Of a stretch of 64,000 bases of DNA, positions 1 through 9,586 are shown in pieces. The notes under the pieces are model-generated. The model was not told where the DNA came from and did not search any database. It saw nothing but the letters and a program-made list of their open reading frames with translations. The first letter of the stretch is position 1. Each line of letters begins with the position of its first letter. Origin of the DNA: Alicyclobacillus fastidiosus (GTDB lineage Bacteria; Bacillota; Bacilli; Alicyclobacillales; Alicyclobacillaceae). The stretch spans positions 124,001 to 188,000 of the forward strand of contig NZ_CP104067.1 of assembly GCF_026651875.1 (NCBI RefSeq), given 5' to 3'. Position numbers and translations under genes: made by a program.

Positions 1-331
1 CTAAAATGACGTAACACGTGGTGGAATAAGGTGTGCCAAGAACCCTTATAACACAAGGAAAAACACCACTTCACAGCACTCCATGGATCTAGACTCAACC
101 GATTCCTAAACCGCGTCGTGCGGGGGTTCGAATCGCCAGAAAAATCTTATGTAGTGCCGGTTTATTTCAGCTAAAAGGCCCGTCCCCACGTTATGGGCAC
201 CGCTTCGTCATCTCGCTTCTCTCGTGACGGCTGTAAGTGAACAGACATAAGCCACCTCGCCTTCCATTTCGACGAGTTGGCTTATATTCGTTCTCAGACC
301 ATCCACGCAGCACCACGGAGCCGTCCTGCCC
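1..331. other. Gene-free left edge
   Basis: I see no gene here. The short open frame that overlaps the end of the dehydratase gene on the other strand looks like a shadow. The stretch lies downstream of the minus-strand sugar-acid operon and holds one clear hairpin (248-284). A GGTTCGAATC string near 136-145 resembles a tRNA T-loop, but no tRNA can be folded around it. Confidence 0.5.
248..284 (-). terminator. Hairpin after sugar-acid operon
   Basis: TAAGCCA (248-254) pairs with TGGCTTA (278-284). An inner CTCG/CGAG pair lies across a one-base mismatch. It begins about 48 nt after the stop of the dehydratase gene on the minus strand. The sequence beyond it on that strand is only moderately T-rich, so this is a plausible but unproven terminator. 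Confidence 0.4.
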
Positions 332-1450
332 CTACCAGTCCGCTACCGATCCGTCATCTTCATGAAGCCACAGTGGATTCTGATGTTCTCCGGTGTATAT
401 CAATTCCTTCATCGCCTCCTCATCAATGTCTACGCCAAGACCAGGTGTCGTCGGTAACTCGATATAACCGTCGCGAACTTGAAATGGTTGCTTGAACAGT
501 CCTTCACCAAGATGAACTTGTTCTTGAGCTAAAAAGTTGGGAATAGTGGCGACTACCTGCAAACTGGCAGCGAGATTCATGCCACTGAGTGCGTTGTGTG
601 GGGCGAAGGAGACAAAATAACTTTCAGCCATGGCAGCAATTTTCTTCGCTTCGGAAATACCGCCGCAGTGACAAACGTCCGGCTGAATCACGGCAGCAGC
701 TTGTTTCTCGAGCAGCTCGCGAAAACCCCATTTGGTATACAATCGCTCGCCAGTCGCCACAGGGATCGAGGTTGATCGAGCGATGGTTGCCATCGCGTCG
801 ATATTCTGTGACAGGCAGGGCTCCTCAATAAACACTGGTTGCAAGGGTTCAAATTCCTTGGCTAGACGAATGGCTAAAGCCGGTGCCACGCGTCCGTGAA
901 AATCGATCGCGAAATCAATACCCCACCCAATTTCCTCGCGAATGGTCTCCATAAACCTCACTTGGCGTCGGATATAATCTGGCGTTTCAATCATCCGCGC
1001 TGGTTCCGGAAGCGCCGTTTTGACCATGGTATATCCCTGTTCGATGGCTTCGTGGCACTGGGACCGTAACGCATCCAGTGTCTCGCCATGGACGTGGCGG
1101 TACATACGAATTCGGGATCGGACAGCACCACCCAGTAAAGTGTAGACTGGTACACCCAGGGATTTGCCAAGAATGTCCCACATCGCCTGTTCAACGCCGC
1201 TCAACGCACTGCATAACACGGGGCCGCCGTGGTAAAAGGTACCGCGATAGATGGCTTGCCAGTGGTGTTCGATTTGCCGTGGATCCTTGCCGATTAGATA
1301 GTCGGTCAATTCTTGTACTGCCTTCTCGACCGTTCTTCCGCGGCCTTCAAGCACGCACTCTCCGTAACCTGTGATGCCTTCATCTGTGTGCATACTAAGA
1401 ATGGCTGAACGAGGCCGAATGTGTTGAATCGAGATATCCGTAATTTTCAT
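332..1450 (-). CDS. dgoD: D-galactonate dehydratase family protein (DgoD-like)
   Basis: Enolase-superfamily enzyme (mandelate racemase/muconate lactonizing group) of 372 aa, predicted to dehydrate D-galactonate or a close aldonic acid to a 2-keto-3-deoxy acid in the cytosol. Asp183, His185, Glu209, Glu235, His285 and Glu310 fall at the same numbers as the metal ligands and acid/base residues of E. coli DgoD. The C-terminus NPLWLHEDDGSVADW is also close to that enzyme. A longer frame runs upstream, but the ATG at 1450 is preferred. It has AGGAGGG just ahead, and that site overlaps the stop codon of the upstream gene. It is the last gene of a three-gene minus-strand operon after an MFS transporter and a ManD-type enzyme. 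The family call is firm; the exact sugar acid is inferred. Confidence 0.85.
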   Translation of the reverse strand: MKITDISIQHIRPRSAILSMHTDEGITGYGECVLEGRGRTVEKAVQELTDYLIGKDPRQIEHHWQAIYRGTFYHGGPVLCSALSGVEQAMWDILGKSLGVPVYTLLGGAVRSRIRMYRHVHGETLDALRSQCHEAIEQGYTMVKTALPEPARMIETPDYIRRQVRFMETIREEIGWGIDFAIDFHGRVAPALAIRLAKEFEPLQPVFIEEPCLSQNIDAMATIARSTSIPVATGERLYTKWGFRELLEKQAAAVIQPDVCHCGGISEAKKIAAMAESYFVSFAPHNALSGMNLAASLQVVATIPNFLAQEQVHLGEGLFKQPFQVRDGYIELPTTPGLGVDIDEEAMKELIYTGEHQNPLWLHEDDGSVADW

Positions 1451-1461
1451 GATTTGCCCTC

Positions 1462-2706
1462 CTACGGCCGGACCGCAGTCCCGTCCACGGCTCGGGCGAG
1501 TGTCCAAGTTGGCAGTTGATCGACGTACGGATATTTCCTTGCGGCCGTTTCGTCAATGTCCACACCAAGACCTGGTTTGTCGCTGGGATACGCATACCCA
1601 TGCTCAACTTCAGGTGCCCCTGGGAACACCTCGCGCAATTTATCGGTAATAACCGTCCATTCCTGTACTCCAAAGTTTGCGCTGCACAGATCTAAGTGTA
1701 CGTTCGCGGCATGCCCAATCGGTGACACATCGCCTGGTCCGTGCCATGCTGTACGAATTCCGAACGCCTCACACAAGGTTGCCAGTTTTCGTGCCGGGGT
1801 AATGCCGCCGATGGCACTCACGTGGCAGCGGATAAAATCGATCCACCGATTTTCGATCAGCGGCAGCCATTCCAAGGGATTTGTAAACAACTCACCCATG
1901 GCGATGGGAATGGTCGTTCTTCCCCTTAGTTTCTCAAGCCACGCCACGTCCTCGGGTGCTACAGGGTCCTCGAGATAAAACAGTCGATAGGGTTCCAGAT
2001 TGTTCGCTAATCTCATCGCCTCAATTGGGACCAGTCGTTCATGAATGTCGTGAATCAGTTCCACGTTGAAGCCGAGACGGGATCGAAGGTGGTCGAACAT
2101 GGCCGGAACACTGCGCGCGTATGCATCTGGGTCATAGTAAGCGCCATTTGGGGCGTTTTTCGGAGAACGATTTGACGCGTTCGCACCGTGCGAGGCCGTT
2201 GTGATCTGTGTTCGTTGGTCGATATCGAGACTGCCGCCATAGCCGCCCATTTGGCACCGAACGTAGCGGAAGCCCTGTTCCATCAGAGATATGGCTCTGT
2301 CCTCTATCTCGACCGGATCGCGCCCCTCTGCGTGGCGGTATAGCGCAACGCCCTCCCTGCACTTACCACCGAGCAGTTGATAAACTGGCATGCCGGCCTG
2401 CTTGCCTTTGATGTCCCATAGTGCCATATCCAAACCTGATAACGCGTTATTCATAATCGGACCATTCCGCCAATAGCCGCTGACCATGGCGGAATGCCAA
2501 ATATCTCCAATAGCATCGGGCGACTTTCCGACAACAAACGGTTTCAGGTAAGACTCGACGGCATCTTTGACAGACTTAGCCCGTTGTGTAAATGTCGCGC
2601 AACCCACACCATAGAGTTCCGGTTCAGACGTCTCTACCTTGATAACCACCAGGTTGATCCCTTCTGGTGCGGTGATGATCACGCGCACGTCGCGTATCGT
2701 CGGCAT
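1462..2706 (-). CDS. Mannonate dehydratase (ManD/RspA family)
   Basis: Enolase-superfamily protein of 414 aa, resembling D-mannonate dehydratase ManD and the starvation-sensing protein RspA. Asp220, His222, Glu246, Glu272, His322 and Glu349 match the ManD active-site set with a constant offset of ten residues. The Asp-x-His pair sits in IHDIHERL. The expected reaction is D-mannonate or D-gluconate to 2-keto-3-deoxygluconate. Some members of the family have very low activity and may be regulatory. The ATG at 2706 is chosen over a longer open frame because AAGGAGG lies upstream at good spacing. Only 11 bp separate it from the DgoD-like gene, so the two are probably co-translated. Confidence 0.8.
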   Translation of the reverse strand: MPTIRDVRVIITAPEGINLVVIKVETSEPELYGVGCATFTQRAKSVKDAVESYLKPFVVGKSPDAIGDIWHSAMVSGYWRNGPIMNNALSGLDMALWDIKGKQAGMPVYQLLGGKCREGVALYRHAEGRDPVEIEDRAISLMEQGFRYVRCQMGGYGGSLDIDQRTQITTASHGANASNRSPKNAPNGAYYDPDAYARSVPAMFDHLRSRLGFNVELIHDIHERLVPIEAMRLANNLEPYRLFYLEDPVAPEDVAWLEKLRGRTTIPIAMGELFTNPLEWLPLIENRWIDFIRCHVSAIGGITPARKLATLCEAFGIRTAWHGPGDVSPIGHAANVHLDLCSANFGVQEWTVITDKLREVFPGAPEVEHGYAYPSDKPGLGVDIDETAARKYPYVDQLPTWTLARAVDGTAVRP

Positions 2707-2762
2707 CGCGTACGAGCCCTCCTTCTTGCTATGTTTACTGGCAAACGAGGAGCGTTCGTAGA

Positions 2763-4034
2763 TTATCGTTGAATTTGCTCGATCCGCCCCATGACCACGG
2801 TGTAGAAAAAGATACCGACCACTAGCACACAAGCTGCTAGAATAAATGGTCCTGCGAACGAGTGGGATGCCTGTGCTACATAACCTGTTAAGATGGTTGA
2901 AACGATTCCGACGAAGCCATTGAGGAAATTCATAATACCGCCCACGATACCAACTGTTCCTTTCGGGGCGACAATGGAGGGTAAGCTCCATCCAATCGGA
3001 GCAAACATACTGAGGCCAGCAAGTGAGATGGTGATCCAGATAATCGCGATGATTGGGTTCTTCGTAAATCCGGCGAGTCCGACCGTGAGGCCTAGAATCA
3101 TGCCAATGGCCATAAATGTCTTGCGGACCTTGCTTGCGTCACGCCCGCTGCGGATGACCTTATCCACCAGCCAACCACCAATGAACACGTCGGCTACGGA
3201 CGCGACTATCCAAGGAACGACAGAATAGGCGCCAGTTTTCAGCAGCGACATGTGCATCTGTGTTTCGAGATAGCCTGGGATCCAGGAGGAAAGCAGCCCA
3301 AAGGCGTAACCATAGGCAGCAAAACCGAAGGTCAGCGCCAGTACCTTGCGTTGTGTGAGCAAAAATCCTAAGCTGCGAAGCACTCCATCTTCTGGAGCAC
3401 CTGTTTCTTGCGCGCCACCTTCCTTAATATATTCAAGTTCCTCCTTCGTGATCTTCTTGTGCTCTTCGGGGTCCCGGTACCAAATCCACCACACGACGGC
3501 GAACACCAGGCTTAAAATGGCTGTAAACCAAAAACCGCCACGCCACCCCCACATGGTCATCGTCCATGCAACGAGCGGAATGCCGAGCACGTTAGAAATT
3601 TTCGCGGCACCATCAAACAGTGATGTCGCGAGACCTCGTTCACGAAGTGGAAACCAGTAACCCGTTGCCTTGGACGCGCCGGGGAACGCCGGACACTCCG
3701 CAATACCCAGCAACACGCGCGACAAAATGACGATACCCATGCCACCTGCTACGGCAGTGAGCATCGTCGCCAGACTCCACAATATAATGCCAATTCTATT
3801 CAGCCACTTTATCCCAATCCGATCCAGGATCGATCCGATTGGGATTTGCATGACTGTGTAAGACCATGAGAACGCGGATAGCAGTATTCCGACCCGGCCC
3901 AACGAAAGGTGAAATTGATTCATCATGGGGTGTGTAGCTACGCTGATGTTCACACGGTCAAAGTAATTTACGATCACACCGAGCCCAATTAGCCCCCCGA
4001 TACTCCAGCGAACATTTCCGGCTTTCCCATTCAT
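2763..4034 (-). CDS. MFS sugar-acid transporter (anion:cation symporter type)
   Basis: 423-aa major facilitator protein with about 12 hydrophobic segments. It resembles the anion:cation symporter branch that carries hexuronates, galactonate and glucarate. Signs are the N-terminal IGVIVNYFDRVNISVA segment and the PIGSILDRIGIKWLNR loop after the second membrane pair. It is the first gene of the operon with the two dehydratases, which fits import of the same sugar acid. The ATG at 4034 follows GGAGGG. A near-perfect 16-bp palindrome lies about 25 bp upstream of the start. The substrate is inferred from the neighbours. Confidence 0.8.
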   Translation of the reverse strand: MNGKAGNVRWSIGGLIGLGVIVNYFDRVNISVATHPMMNQFHLSLGRVGILLSAFSWSYTVMQIPIGSILDRIGIKWLNRIGIILWSLATMLTAVAGGMGIVILSRVLLGIAECPAFPGASKATGYWFPLRERGLATSLFDGAAKISNVLGIPLVAWTMTMWGWRGGFWFTAILSLVFAVVWWIWYRDPEEHKKITKEELEYIKEGGAQETGAPEDGVLRSLGFLLTQRKVLALTFGFAAYGYAFGLLSSWIPGYLETQMHMSLLKTGAYSVVPWIVASVADVFIGGWLVDKVIRSGRDASKVRKTFMAIGMILGLTVGLAGFTKNPIIAIIWITISLAGLSMFAPIGWSLPSIVAPKGTVGIVGGIMNFLNGFVGIVSTILTGYVAQASHSFAGPFILAACVLVVGIFFYTVVMGRIEQIQR

Positions 4035-4058
4035 CTGGAATCCCTCCGCTGCACCTAA

Positions 4059-4074
4059 TTGAAAGCCCTTTCAA
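4059..4074 (-). promoter_or_regulatory. LacI/CcpA-type palindromic operator
   Basis: TTGAAAGCCCTTTCAA has 7-bp perfect arms around a 2-bp centre. It differs from an ideal cre-like TGAAAGCGCTTTCA by one central base. It lies about 25 bp before the MFS start codon, where binding would block transcription or elongation. It could serve CcpA or a dedicated LacI-family repressor that is not in the window. Confidence 0.6.
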
Positions 4075-4385
4075 CTACCGTTCAAAAACATCGTATTCTC
4101 GGGGGGATCCGTTCATGATTGAAGGGACTTTGGAGTTTGGGGGACGATTCGAGTGGGCTGGGAACTGTTGTAATCCGTGTAAAGGGAAGCCTAAGAACGA
4201 TTGTTGAGTAATCATCATCTATTGTGTATATTCACGTACGATATTAAAGTATGTTAAATATATTCTACACGTCTGCAAATCGGTTGGGATAAGACGGTGG
4301 ATCGTAGAACTGCTGGTGTATGCGTTTTCAATTTAGGCCCAGTCCACGATTTAAAAGGCAGTACCTAATAAAAAACATCACATTT

Positions 4386-4415
4386 TGTTAGCCAGGTTTG
4401 GTCGGTTAGCTAACA
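4386..4415 (+). promoter_or_regulatory. Inverted repeat before kynA
   Basis: TGTTAGC (4386-4392) and GCTAACA (4409-4415) form an inverted repeat with a 16-bp spacer. The right half also contains the 10-bp palindrome GTTAGCTAAC (4405-4414). It ends 16 bp before the kynA start, so it is a candidate operator. No regulator gene lies next to it. Confidence 0.45.
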
Positions 4416-4431
4416 TGGGAGAGGGAAATCA

Positions 4432-5286
4432 TTGTCAAATTCCGAAAGCAACAAACAGGAAGTAACTAAGCTAGAAAAACACATCCATACTGACTTCCAA
4501 AAGGACATGACATACAGTGATTATCTTCAACTAGATAAAATATTGAAGAGTCAGCACAGATTGTCAGATCATCACGATGAGATGTTATTTATCATTATTC
4601 ACCAATCGAGCGAATTGTGGATGAAGTTAATTTTACATGAACTAAACGCTGCAATTGGTTGTATTCGTGATCACGATTTAGAACCAGCGTTCAAGATGTT
4701 GTCACGCGTCGCTCGGATTCAGCAACAATTAATTCAGTCATGGGATGTACTCTCGACGTTGACCCCGGCTGAATATATGGAATTCCGGAATAAATTAGGA
4801 TATTCATCCGGTTTTCAGTCCTACCAAAATCGGTTGATTGAATTTGCGCTCGGATTTAAAACACCTCATATTTTGTCCGTTTACAAGCACCAACCTGAGC
4901 TGCATGAACAACTGCAACGTGCAATACATGAACCTAGTATTTATGATGTGGCGATTCGGGCCTTGGCAGCGCGAGGATTACCAATCGATGAAGCATGTCT
5001 AGATAGAGATTGGTCACAAGAATATCAGCCAAATGCTAGTGTTGAGGCAGCGTGGCTGACTGTCTACCGCGATGTAAATCAATATTGGGATCTCTACGAA
5101 CTCGCTGAGAAACTTGTGGATATTGAGGGGCGCCAGCAACAGTGGCGTTATCATCACGTGCTCACAGTCGAACGGATCATCGGCCACAAACAGGGAACGG
5201 GTGGTTCATCCGGCGTGACTTATTTAAAACGAGTGTTAGACCACCGCTTTTTCCCTGAGTTATGGAGCTTACGAACGCAACTCTAG
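4432..5286 (+). CDS. kynA: Tryptophan 2,3-dioxygenase
   Basis: Haem enzyme that opens the indole ring of L-tryptophan to give N-formylkynurenine, the first step of the kynurenine pathway. The 284 aa match the usual bacterial length. The HQSSELWMK motif carries the distal His57. [14 protein letters not shown] carries the proximal haem ligand His252 and the substrate-binding Gly/Ser/Thr loop. Translation probably starts at TTG 4432 after GGGAGAGGG; no ATG at the right position exists. It is the first gene of kynA-kynU-kynB, with a 76-bp gap to kynU. Confidence 0.93.
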   Translation: MSNSESNKQEVTKLEKHIHTDFQKDMTYSDYLQLDKILKSQHRLSDHHDEMLFIIIHQSSELWMKLILHELNAAIGCIRDHDLEPAFKMLSRVARIQQQLIQSWDVLSTLTPAEYMEFRNKLGYSSGFQSYQNRLIEFALGFKTPHILSVYKHQPELHEQLQRAIHEPSIYDVAIRALAARGLPIDEACLDRDWSQEYQPNASVEAAWLTVYRDVNQYWDLYELAEKLVDIEGRQQQWRYHHVLTVERIIGHKQGTGGSSGVTYLKRVLDHRFFPELWSLRTQL

Positions 5287-5362
5287 GATGTTCCGCAATG
5301 AGGGCGAAACTCCAGTCAAAATCCTTGAGTCAACGATACAAACTAGAAACGAGGCGATGTGA

Positions 5363-6643
5363 ATGGCAACGTCAGATACGTCCCGGGCATACGCAGAATA
5401 TCTCGACGAGGAAGATGTTCTTTCTTCCTTTAAGCAAGAATTTTACCTCAAAGAAGGTACCATCTATATGGATGGAAACTCGCTTGGTTTGCTGTCCAAG
5501 CGCTCGGAGCAGTCTCTTTTGGCTGTTTTAGATAGTTGGCGGACATTTGGCATCGACGGTTGGACGGAAGGGGAACATCCTTGGTTTAATTACTCTGAGA
5601 AACTTGGTGCGATGCTGGCACCACTCGTTGGTGCATCTGCTGAGGAAGTGATTGTAACGGGATCGACAACGACGAACCTTCATCAACTTGTGGCCACGTT
5701 CTACCGTCCCGAGGGAGCACGTACCAAAATTGTGGCGGATGAGCTGACGTTTCCGTCTGACATCTACGCTTTGCAAAGTCAAATCAGTCTTCATGGGCTA
5801 GATCCGCAGGAACACTTAATCCAGGTGAAAAGTCGGGACGGCAGGACAGTGAACGAAGAAGATATCATTGCTGCGATGAGCGATGAGGTTGCCTTGGTTT
5901 TACTCCCTTCAGTCTTGTATCGCAGTGGTCAATTGTTGGACATTCAGCGTTTGTCTGCAGCCGCACGGGAACGAAACATTCCGATTGGATTTGACTTGTG
6001 TCATTCGATTGGCGCAGTTCATCACGAGTTATCGCTGTGGGATGTCGATTTTGCCGTTTGGTGCAATTATAAATATTTGAATGCCGGCCCAGGCAGTGTC
6101 GCGGGCCTATTCGTCAACCGGAGACACTTTGGTCGGATTCCGGCCCTCGCTGGCTGGTTCAGTTCGAGAAAGGACGTCCAGTTTGATATGGATCACCAGC
6201 TTACACCGGCGGAACACGCGGGTGCGTATCAAATTGGAACGCCTCATATTCTGAGTGCTGCACCGCTGATGGGCTCGCTTTTGATGTTTGCTGAGGCCGG
6301 AATCGACAGGTTGCGTGCGAAATCGCTCCGGATGACGCAGTACATGATGGATTTGATTGAAAGCGAACTGTCGAGTATGGGATTTGTGATCGGTAATCCA
6401 ATCGAGGACCATCGTCGCGGCGGCCACGTCTCTTTGATTCACGAGGAAGCAGTACGAATCTGCAAAGCTCTGAAGGACAACGGAGTTGTTCCTGATTTTC
6501 GTGCACCTGATGTCATTCGGCTTGCACCGATTCCTCTTTATACCTCATTCGAAGATATCTGGGACATGGTACAACGGTTGAAAACCATCATGATGGAGAA
6601 ACAATACGAGCGCTACGAAAAGAAACGGGGTGTGGTGGCATGA
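5363..6643 (+). CDS. kynU: Kynureninase
   Basis: PLP-dependent fold-type I enzyme of 426 aa that cleaves L-kynurenine to anthranilate and L-alanine. Lys237 in [12 protein letters not shown] is the expected Schiff-base lysine. The preceding FDLCHSIG carries the cofactor-binding Asp211. YMDGNSLG near the N-terminus and the substrate-binding RGGHVSL region are also present. The ATG at 5363 has a modest GAGGCG site ahead. It ends in an ATGA overlap with kynB, which implies translational coupling. No genes for the 3-hydroxyanthranilate branch follow, so the product here should be anthranilate. Confidence 0.93.
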   Translation: MATSDTSRAYAEYLDEEDVLSSFKQEFYLKEGTIYMDGNSLGLLSKRSEQSLLAVLDSWRTFGIDGWTEGEHPWFNYSEKLGAMLAPLVGASAEEVIVTGSTTTNLHQLVATFYRPEGARTKIVADELTFPSDIYALQSQISLHGLDPQEHLIQVKSRDGRTVNEEDIIAAMSDEVALVLLPSVLYRSGQLLDIQRLSAAARERNIPIGFDLCHSIGAVHHELSLWDVDFAVWCNYKYLNAGPGSVAGLFVNRRHFGRIPALAGWFSSRKDVQFDMDHQLTPAEHAGAYQIGTPHILSAAPLMGSLLMFAEAGIDRLRAKSLRMTQYMMDLIESELSSMGFVIGNPIEDHRRGGHVSLIHEEAVRICKALKDNGVVPDFRAPDVIRLAPIPLYTSFEDIWDMVQRLKTIMMEKQYERYEKKRGVVA

Positions 6644-7278
6644 CGAGGTGGATCGACATCTCACAACGATTGGACAGTAAAGTCCCTACCTGGCCTGGAG
6701 ATACCCAATTCTCGTATAGCTTGACTTGGACTAAGCAACTGAGCGGATCGGTCAATGTTGGTCAGATCACGATGAGCACGCACACAGGCACACATATTGA
6801 TGCACCTTTCCATTTCGACCAGAAGGGCAAAAAGGTGCTGGAACTGGATGTGAACTTGTATGTTGGCCCTGCCCGAGTGATTCATCTTTCACAAATAGAG
6901 CAAGGTGAAATTGGAAGTATCGGAGTGGAAGCAATTGCTCAGATAGATTTGCAGGGAGTAACGCGCCTTCTCATTCGCACGGGAGCTTGGAAGGATCGTC
7001 GGATCTTCCCAGACAAGATTCCTGAAATTCGTCCAGAACTCGCCGAATATCTGGAAAATCGCGGTGTGCAGCTACTGGGTCTGGACCTCCCCTCGGTCGA
7101 TCCGCTGGACAGCAAGGAGTTGCCCGCCCATCACGCACTTGCTCGACATAACATTCACATTCTGGAAGGGCTCGTGTTGGACGATGTTCCCGCTGGGGAC
7201 TATGAGCTAGCCGCATTGCCTCTCCCGCTGGCAGATGCTGATGGCAGTCCTGTGCGGGCTGTTTTGAGGCCTTTGTAA
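6640..7278 (+). CDS. kynB: Kynurenine formamidase
   Basis: Cyclase-family metal hydrolase of 212 aa that deformylates N-formylkynurenine to kynurenine. The zinc signature [12 protein letters not shown] (His48, His52, Asp54, His58) and the [17 protein letters not shown] region are typical of bacterial KynB. The start overlaps the kynU stop by 4 bp. It is the last gene of the operon; a strong intrinsic terminator follows at 7452-7485. Confidence 0.92.
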   Translation: MTRWIDISQRLDSKVPTWPGDTQFSYSLTWTKQLSGSVNVGQITMSTHTGTHIDAPFHFDQKGKKVLELDVNLYVGPARVIHLSQIEQGEIGSIGVEAIAQIDLQGVTRLLIRTGAWKDRRIFPDKIPEIRPELAEYLENRGVQLLGLDLPSVDPLDSKELPAHHALARHNIHILEGLVLDDVPAGDYELAALPLPLADADGSPVRAVLRPL

Positions 7279-7584
7279 CATAGCCAATTGGGGACGAAAC
7301 TTTGTCCCATGAGGGGGATGAGGAGACCGGACTTCTAGCATACCAAGCCGGCCAAGCGTGGACAGTCGACGACAGTCTGGTGGATTCCGGTGTAATATCG
7401 GTAAGACCACGGCGGGTGTTTCGGTGAATCCACGGCGGTGACATGTGCCAGACCTTCTTATCGATCAACGATAGGGAGGTTTTTTGCCGACGAACTTTTC
7501 AAAATATCTTGCCCCACTGGGTTACATTAGATCTAGTCGGTACTGGATTGGCACCGATATAATTGAAAACAAACATACAAAGGT
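7279..7584. other. Intergenic region after kyn operon
   Basis: 306 bp without a convincing gene. It contains a small hairpin (GGGAC/GTCCC, about 7290-7308) without a T-run, and the strong terminator at 7452-7485. The last 100 bp should carry the promoter of the histidine kinase gene, but I could not assign it. Confidence 0.5.
7452..7485 (+). terminator. Intrinsic terminator of kyn operon
   Basis: A 12-bp stem with two G-U pairs runs from ACCTTCTTATCG to CGATAGGGAGGT around the loop ATCAA. A run of T follows directly (7480-7485). Orientation and position fit termination of kynAUB before the kinase gene. Confidence 0.85.
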
Positions 7585-9246
7585 TTGGTAAAGGGAATGT
7601 TTAAGTCGCTAAACTTGGCCTCCTTAAGGCGGCTATCTCCACGGATGGTCACTGTATACTTTGTAATTGCAAGTTTTATATGGAATTTTTTACTTGGTTT
7701 TATATTTAATCGATTCCACATCACTCCCACACCTCCATGGGCCAATTTCTTACGCTTCTCCGCATGGGTTGCACTTACGTCATGGGTGTTGTTTAAATTT
7801 GTTAAATATATCAAGAGAACCGAAGCGGTATATGCACATCTCATTGACGTGTCTCCACAGCCTATATTCGTCTATAGTGATGAAAAATGGGTGTACGCCA
7901 ATCCAGCAGCATTAGAAATGTGTGGAGCCAAGACGATAGATGCGTTGCTTAATCGACCAATTTGGGAATTGGTGCATGAGGACTCGCGTGAAGACCTGTT
8001 GTCAACAGTGAAGCACATAGCGCAGAGCACTCGATTGACTGAAATTTTAGAAAGAAAGTATGTTCGTTTGGATCGGGAAATTATTTTCGCGGACATCCGT
8101 TGTATCCCATGCAGTTTTAAGGGAAAACGTGCTGTACAAGTGGTATGTAATGATGTCACAGCGAGGAAACAGGCTGAAGAAAAACTCAGGGAAACAAAAG
8201 AGTTATTCGAATCAATCTTTAATTATTCTACTGATGCCATGGCTGTATTTGATTTAAATGCAAAAATTATAAAGGTAAATCCCGGATTTGAGCGTATGTT
8301 CGGGTATAGCCAAGAGGAACTAGTCGGAACGCTGGCGCCTGTAAGCCCAGCAGATGATGTATCAACATCTATTCAATATTATGAATCCGTGAAATTAGGG
8401 ATAGTTCCATATGTCGGATATCAGGGTAAGAAAGTTTGTAAGGATGGACAGACACTTACTACATTAGTCACCCTATCTCCAATAAAGGATAAGGATGGCC
8501 ATATCATTGCAGTCTCAGGAATCTGTAAAGACATAACGGAGTTAAAAGCGGCTCAAGATTTACTCGTGAAATCTGAGAAACTGCTTGCTGTCGGTGAATT
8601 AGCTGCTGGCGTTGCCCATGAAATCCGGAATCCACTGACAGCAGTCAAAGGGTTTGTACAACTGCTTTCCTCGTCAACTTCTGAGAAACAGACCCTTTAT
8701 CACGAGATAATAGAGAGTGAATTGGATAGAATCGAGAAAATTATAAGTGAAATGCTTCTTTTAGCGAAGCCCCAGCCAGTTCAATACCGGCCTGTGGATC
8801 TCAACGAAAATATCGCTGAAGTTGTACGATTACTTCGCGCACAGGCAAACATGCAAAATGTAAGCATTGTTACACGATGTGATGGAGACATTCCCAAAGT
8901 GATGGCTGTGGATAATCATTTAAAACAAGTGTTTATTAACATAGTCAAAAATGCAATTGAGGCGATGCCTCATGGTGGTGCGTTGACCGTTAGTTTGACC
9001 AACATAGAAAACACAGTATTTGTTAGATTTTCGGATGAAGGAGTAGGAATTACAGAAAAAATAAGGCATAAAATTGGTGATCCTTTTGTTACCACTAAAG
9101 AAAAGGGTACTGGCCTCGGGCTTTTGGTCAGCAAAAGGATCATTGCTAACCATAACGGTGCATTAGAGATTTCCAGCAATTCAGGTGAAGGTACAACTGT
9201 GACGATTTCACTGCCCGTAAGCTTTGAGGCTTCACCTCTGGATTGA
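7585..9246 (+). CDS. PAS-domain sensor histidine kinase (sporulation-kinase-like)
   Basis: 553-aa membrane sensor kinase. Order: two membrane segments in the first 75 residues, a PAS domain at about 80-195, a second PAS/PAC at about 205-330, the HisKA box GVAHEIRNPL with the phospho-accepting His345, then a HATPase_c domain with N (NIVKNAIEAM), G1 (SDEGVGI) and G2 (KGTGLGL) boxes. No response regulator lies beside it. With this layout it resembles the orphan kinases that feed Spo0F/Spo0A in bacilli. That role is inferred. The start is uncertain: TTG 7585 or ATG 7597, both with imperfect ribosome sites. Confidence 0.85.
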   Translation: MVKGMFKSLNLASLRRLSPRMVTVYFVIASFIWNFLLGFIFNRFHITPTPPWANFLRFSAWVALTSWVLFKFVKYIKRTEAVYAHLIDVSPQPIFVYSDEKWVYANPAALEMCGAKTIDALLNRPIWELVHEDSREDLLSTVKHIAQSTRLTEILERKYVRLDREIIFADIRCIPCSFKGKRAVQVVCNDVTARKQAEEKLRETKELFESIFNYSTDAMAVFDLNAKIIKVNPGFERMFGYSQEELVGTLAPVSPADDVSTSIQYYESVKLGIVPYVGYQGKKVCKDGQTLTTLVTLSPIKDKDGHIIAVSGICKDITELKAAQDLLVKSEKLLAVGELAAGVAHEIRNPLTAVKGFVQLLSSSTSEKQTLYHEIIESELDRIEKIISEMLLLAKPQPVQYRPVDLNENIAEVVRLLRAQANMQNVSIVTRCDGDIPKVMAVDNHLKQVFINIVKNAIEAMPHGGALTVSLTNIENTVFVRFSDEGVGITEKIRHKIGDPFVTTKEKGTGLGLLVSKRIIANHNGALEISSNSGEGTTVTISLPVSFEASPLD

Positions 9247-9387
9247 CGCGATATGATCTAGGTAATCGCTATTGGAGCGATTGGCGCTGGGGCAAGTATG
9301 GAAAGGTACAATTATATTGCCGTGGGTGAAACGGGATCGGTGCGCCTCCCTTCCTTCCGTGATACTCAGCCAAAAACCATAGTTCCT

Positions 9388-9414
9388 GAGGGCGTCCTAG
9401 TAGGACTCCTTTTT
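9388..9414 (+). terminator. Probable terminator of kinase gene
   Basis: GTCCT (9394-9398) pairs with AGGAC (9402-9406) around an AGT loop. The stem extends outward across one mismatch by further G-C, G-U and A-U pairs, and TTTTT follows at 9410-9414. It lies between the kinase stop and the htpG promoter. Confidence 0.6.
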
Positions 9415-9464
9415 AGCATCTGGAGAAACCCCATCAGGACCCACACACCCCTATCACAACGAAA

Positions 9465-9492
9465 TTGACGAGAACTCACTGATATGTAAAAT
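9465..9492 (+). promoter_or_regulatory. Sigma-A promoter of htpG
   Basis: TTGACG (9465-9470) and TAAAAT (9487-9492) are separated by 16 bp. The start of transcription would fall just before or at the left edge of the CIRCE element. Confidence 0.7.
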
Positions 9493-9503
9493 GATCATTG
9501 TTG

Positions 9504-9530
9504 TTAGCACTCTGCAAACTCGAGTGCTAA
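9504..9530 (+). promoter_or_regulatory. CIRCE element (HrcA operator)
   Basis: TTAGCACTC (9504-9512), nine bases, then GAGTGCTAA (9522-9530) form a perfect match to the CIRCE consensus. It sits just downstream of the -10 box and 56 bp before the htpG ATG, the usual place for HrcA repression. This puts htpG in the HrcA heat-shock regulon here. In B. subtilis htpG is not controlled by HrcA. Confidence 0.95.
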
Positions 9531-9586
9531 ATACCTGGTCGATGTACACGGATACACCACCTATGCCGTGAAAGGGGACATTTTCC

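Larger units (their letters stand above)
4035..4431. other. Divergent control region, sugar-acid operon / kyn operon
   Basis: 397 bp without a gene. It holds the palindrome at 4059-4074 for the minus-strand operon and the inverted repeat at 4386-4415 directly before kynA. The middle (about 4200-4270) is A/T-rich, as expected for divergent promoters, but I could not fix a convincing -35/-10 pair. Confidence 0.5.
9247..9586. other. Intergenic region before htpG
   Basis: 340 bp without a gene. It holds a perfect AATCGCT/AGCGATT hairpin (9264-9282), a terminator-like hairpin with T-run (9388-9414), and then the htpG promoter and CIRCE operator. Confidence 0.6.

Noticed and set aside
100..160. 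tRNA-like GGTTCGAATC string
   Set aside because: The bases on either side do not pair into a T-stem and no acceptor or anticodon arm is found. At most a chance match or an old tRNA scrap.
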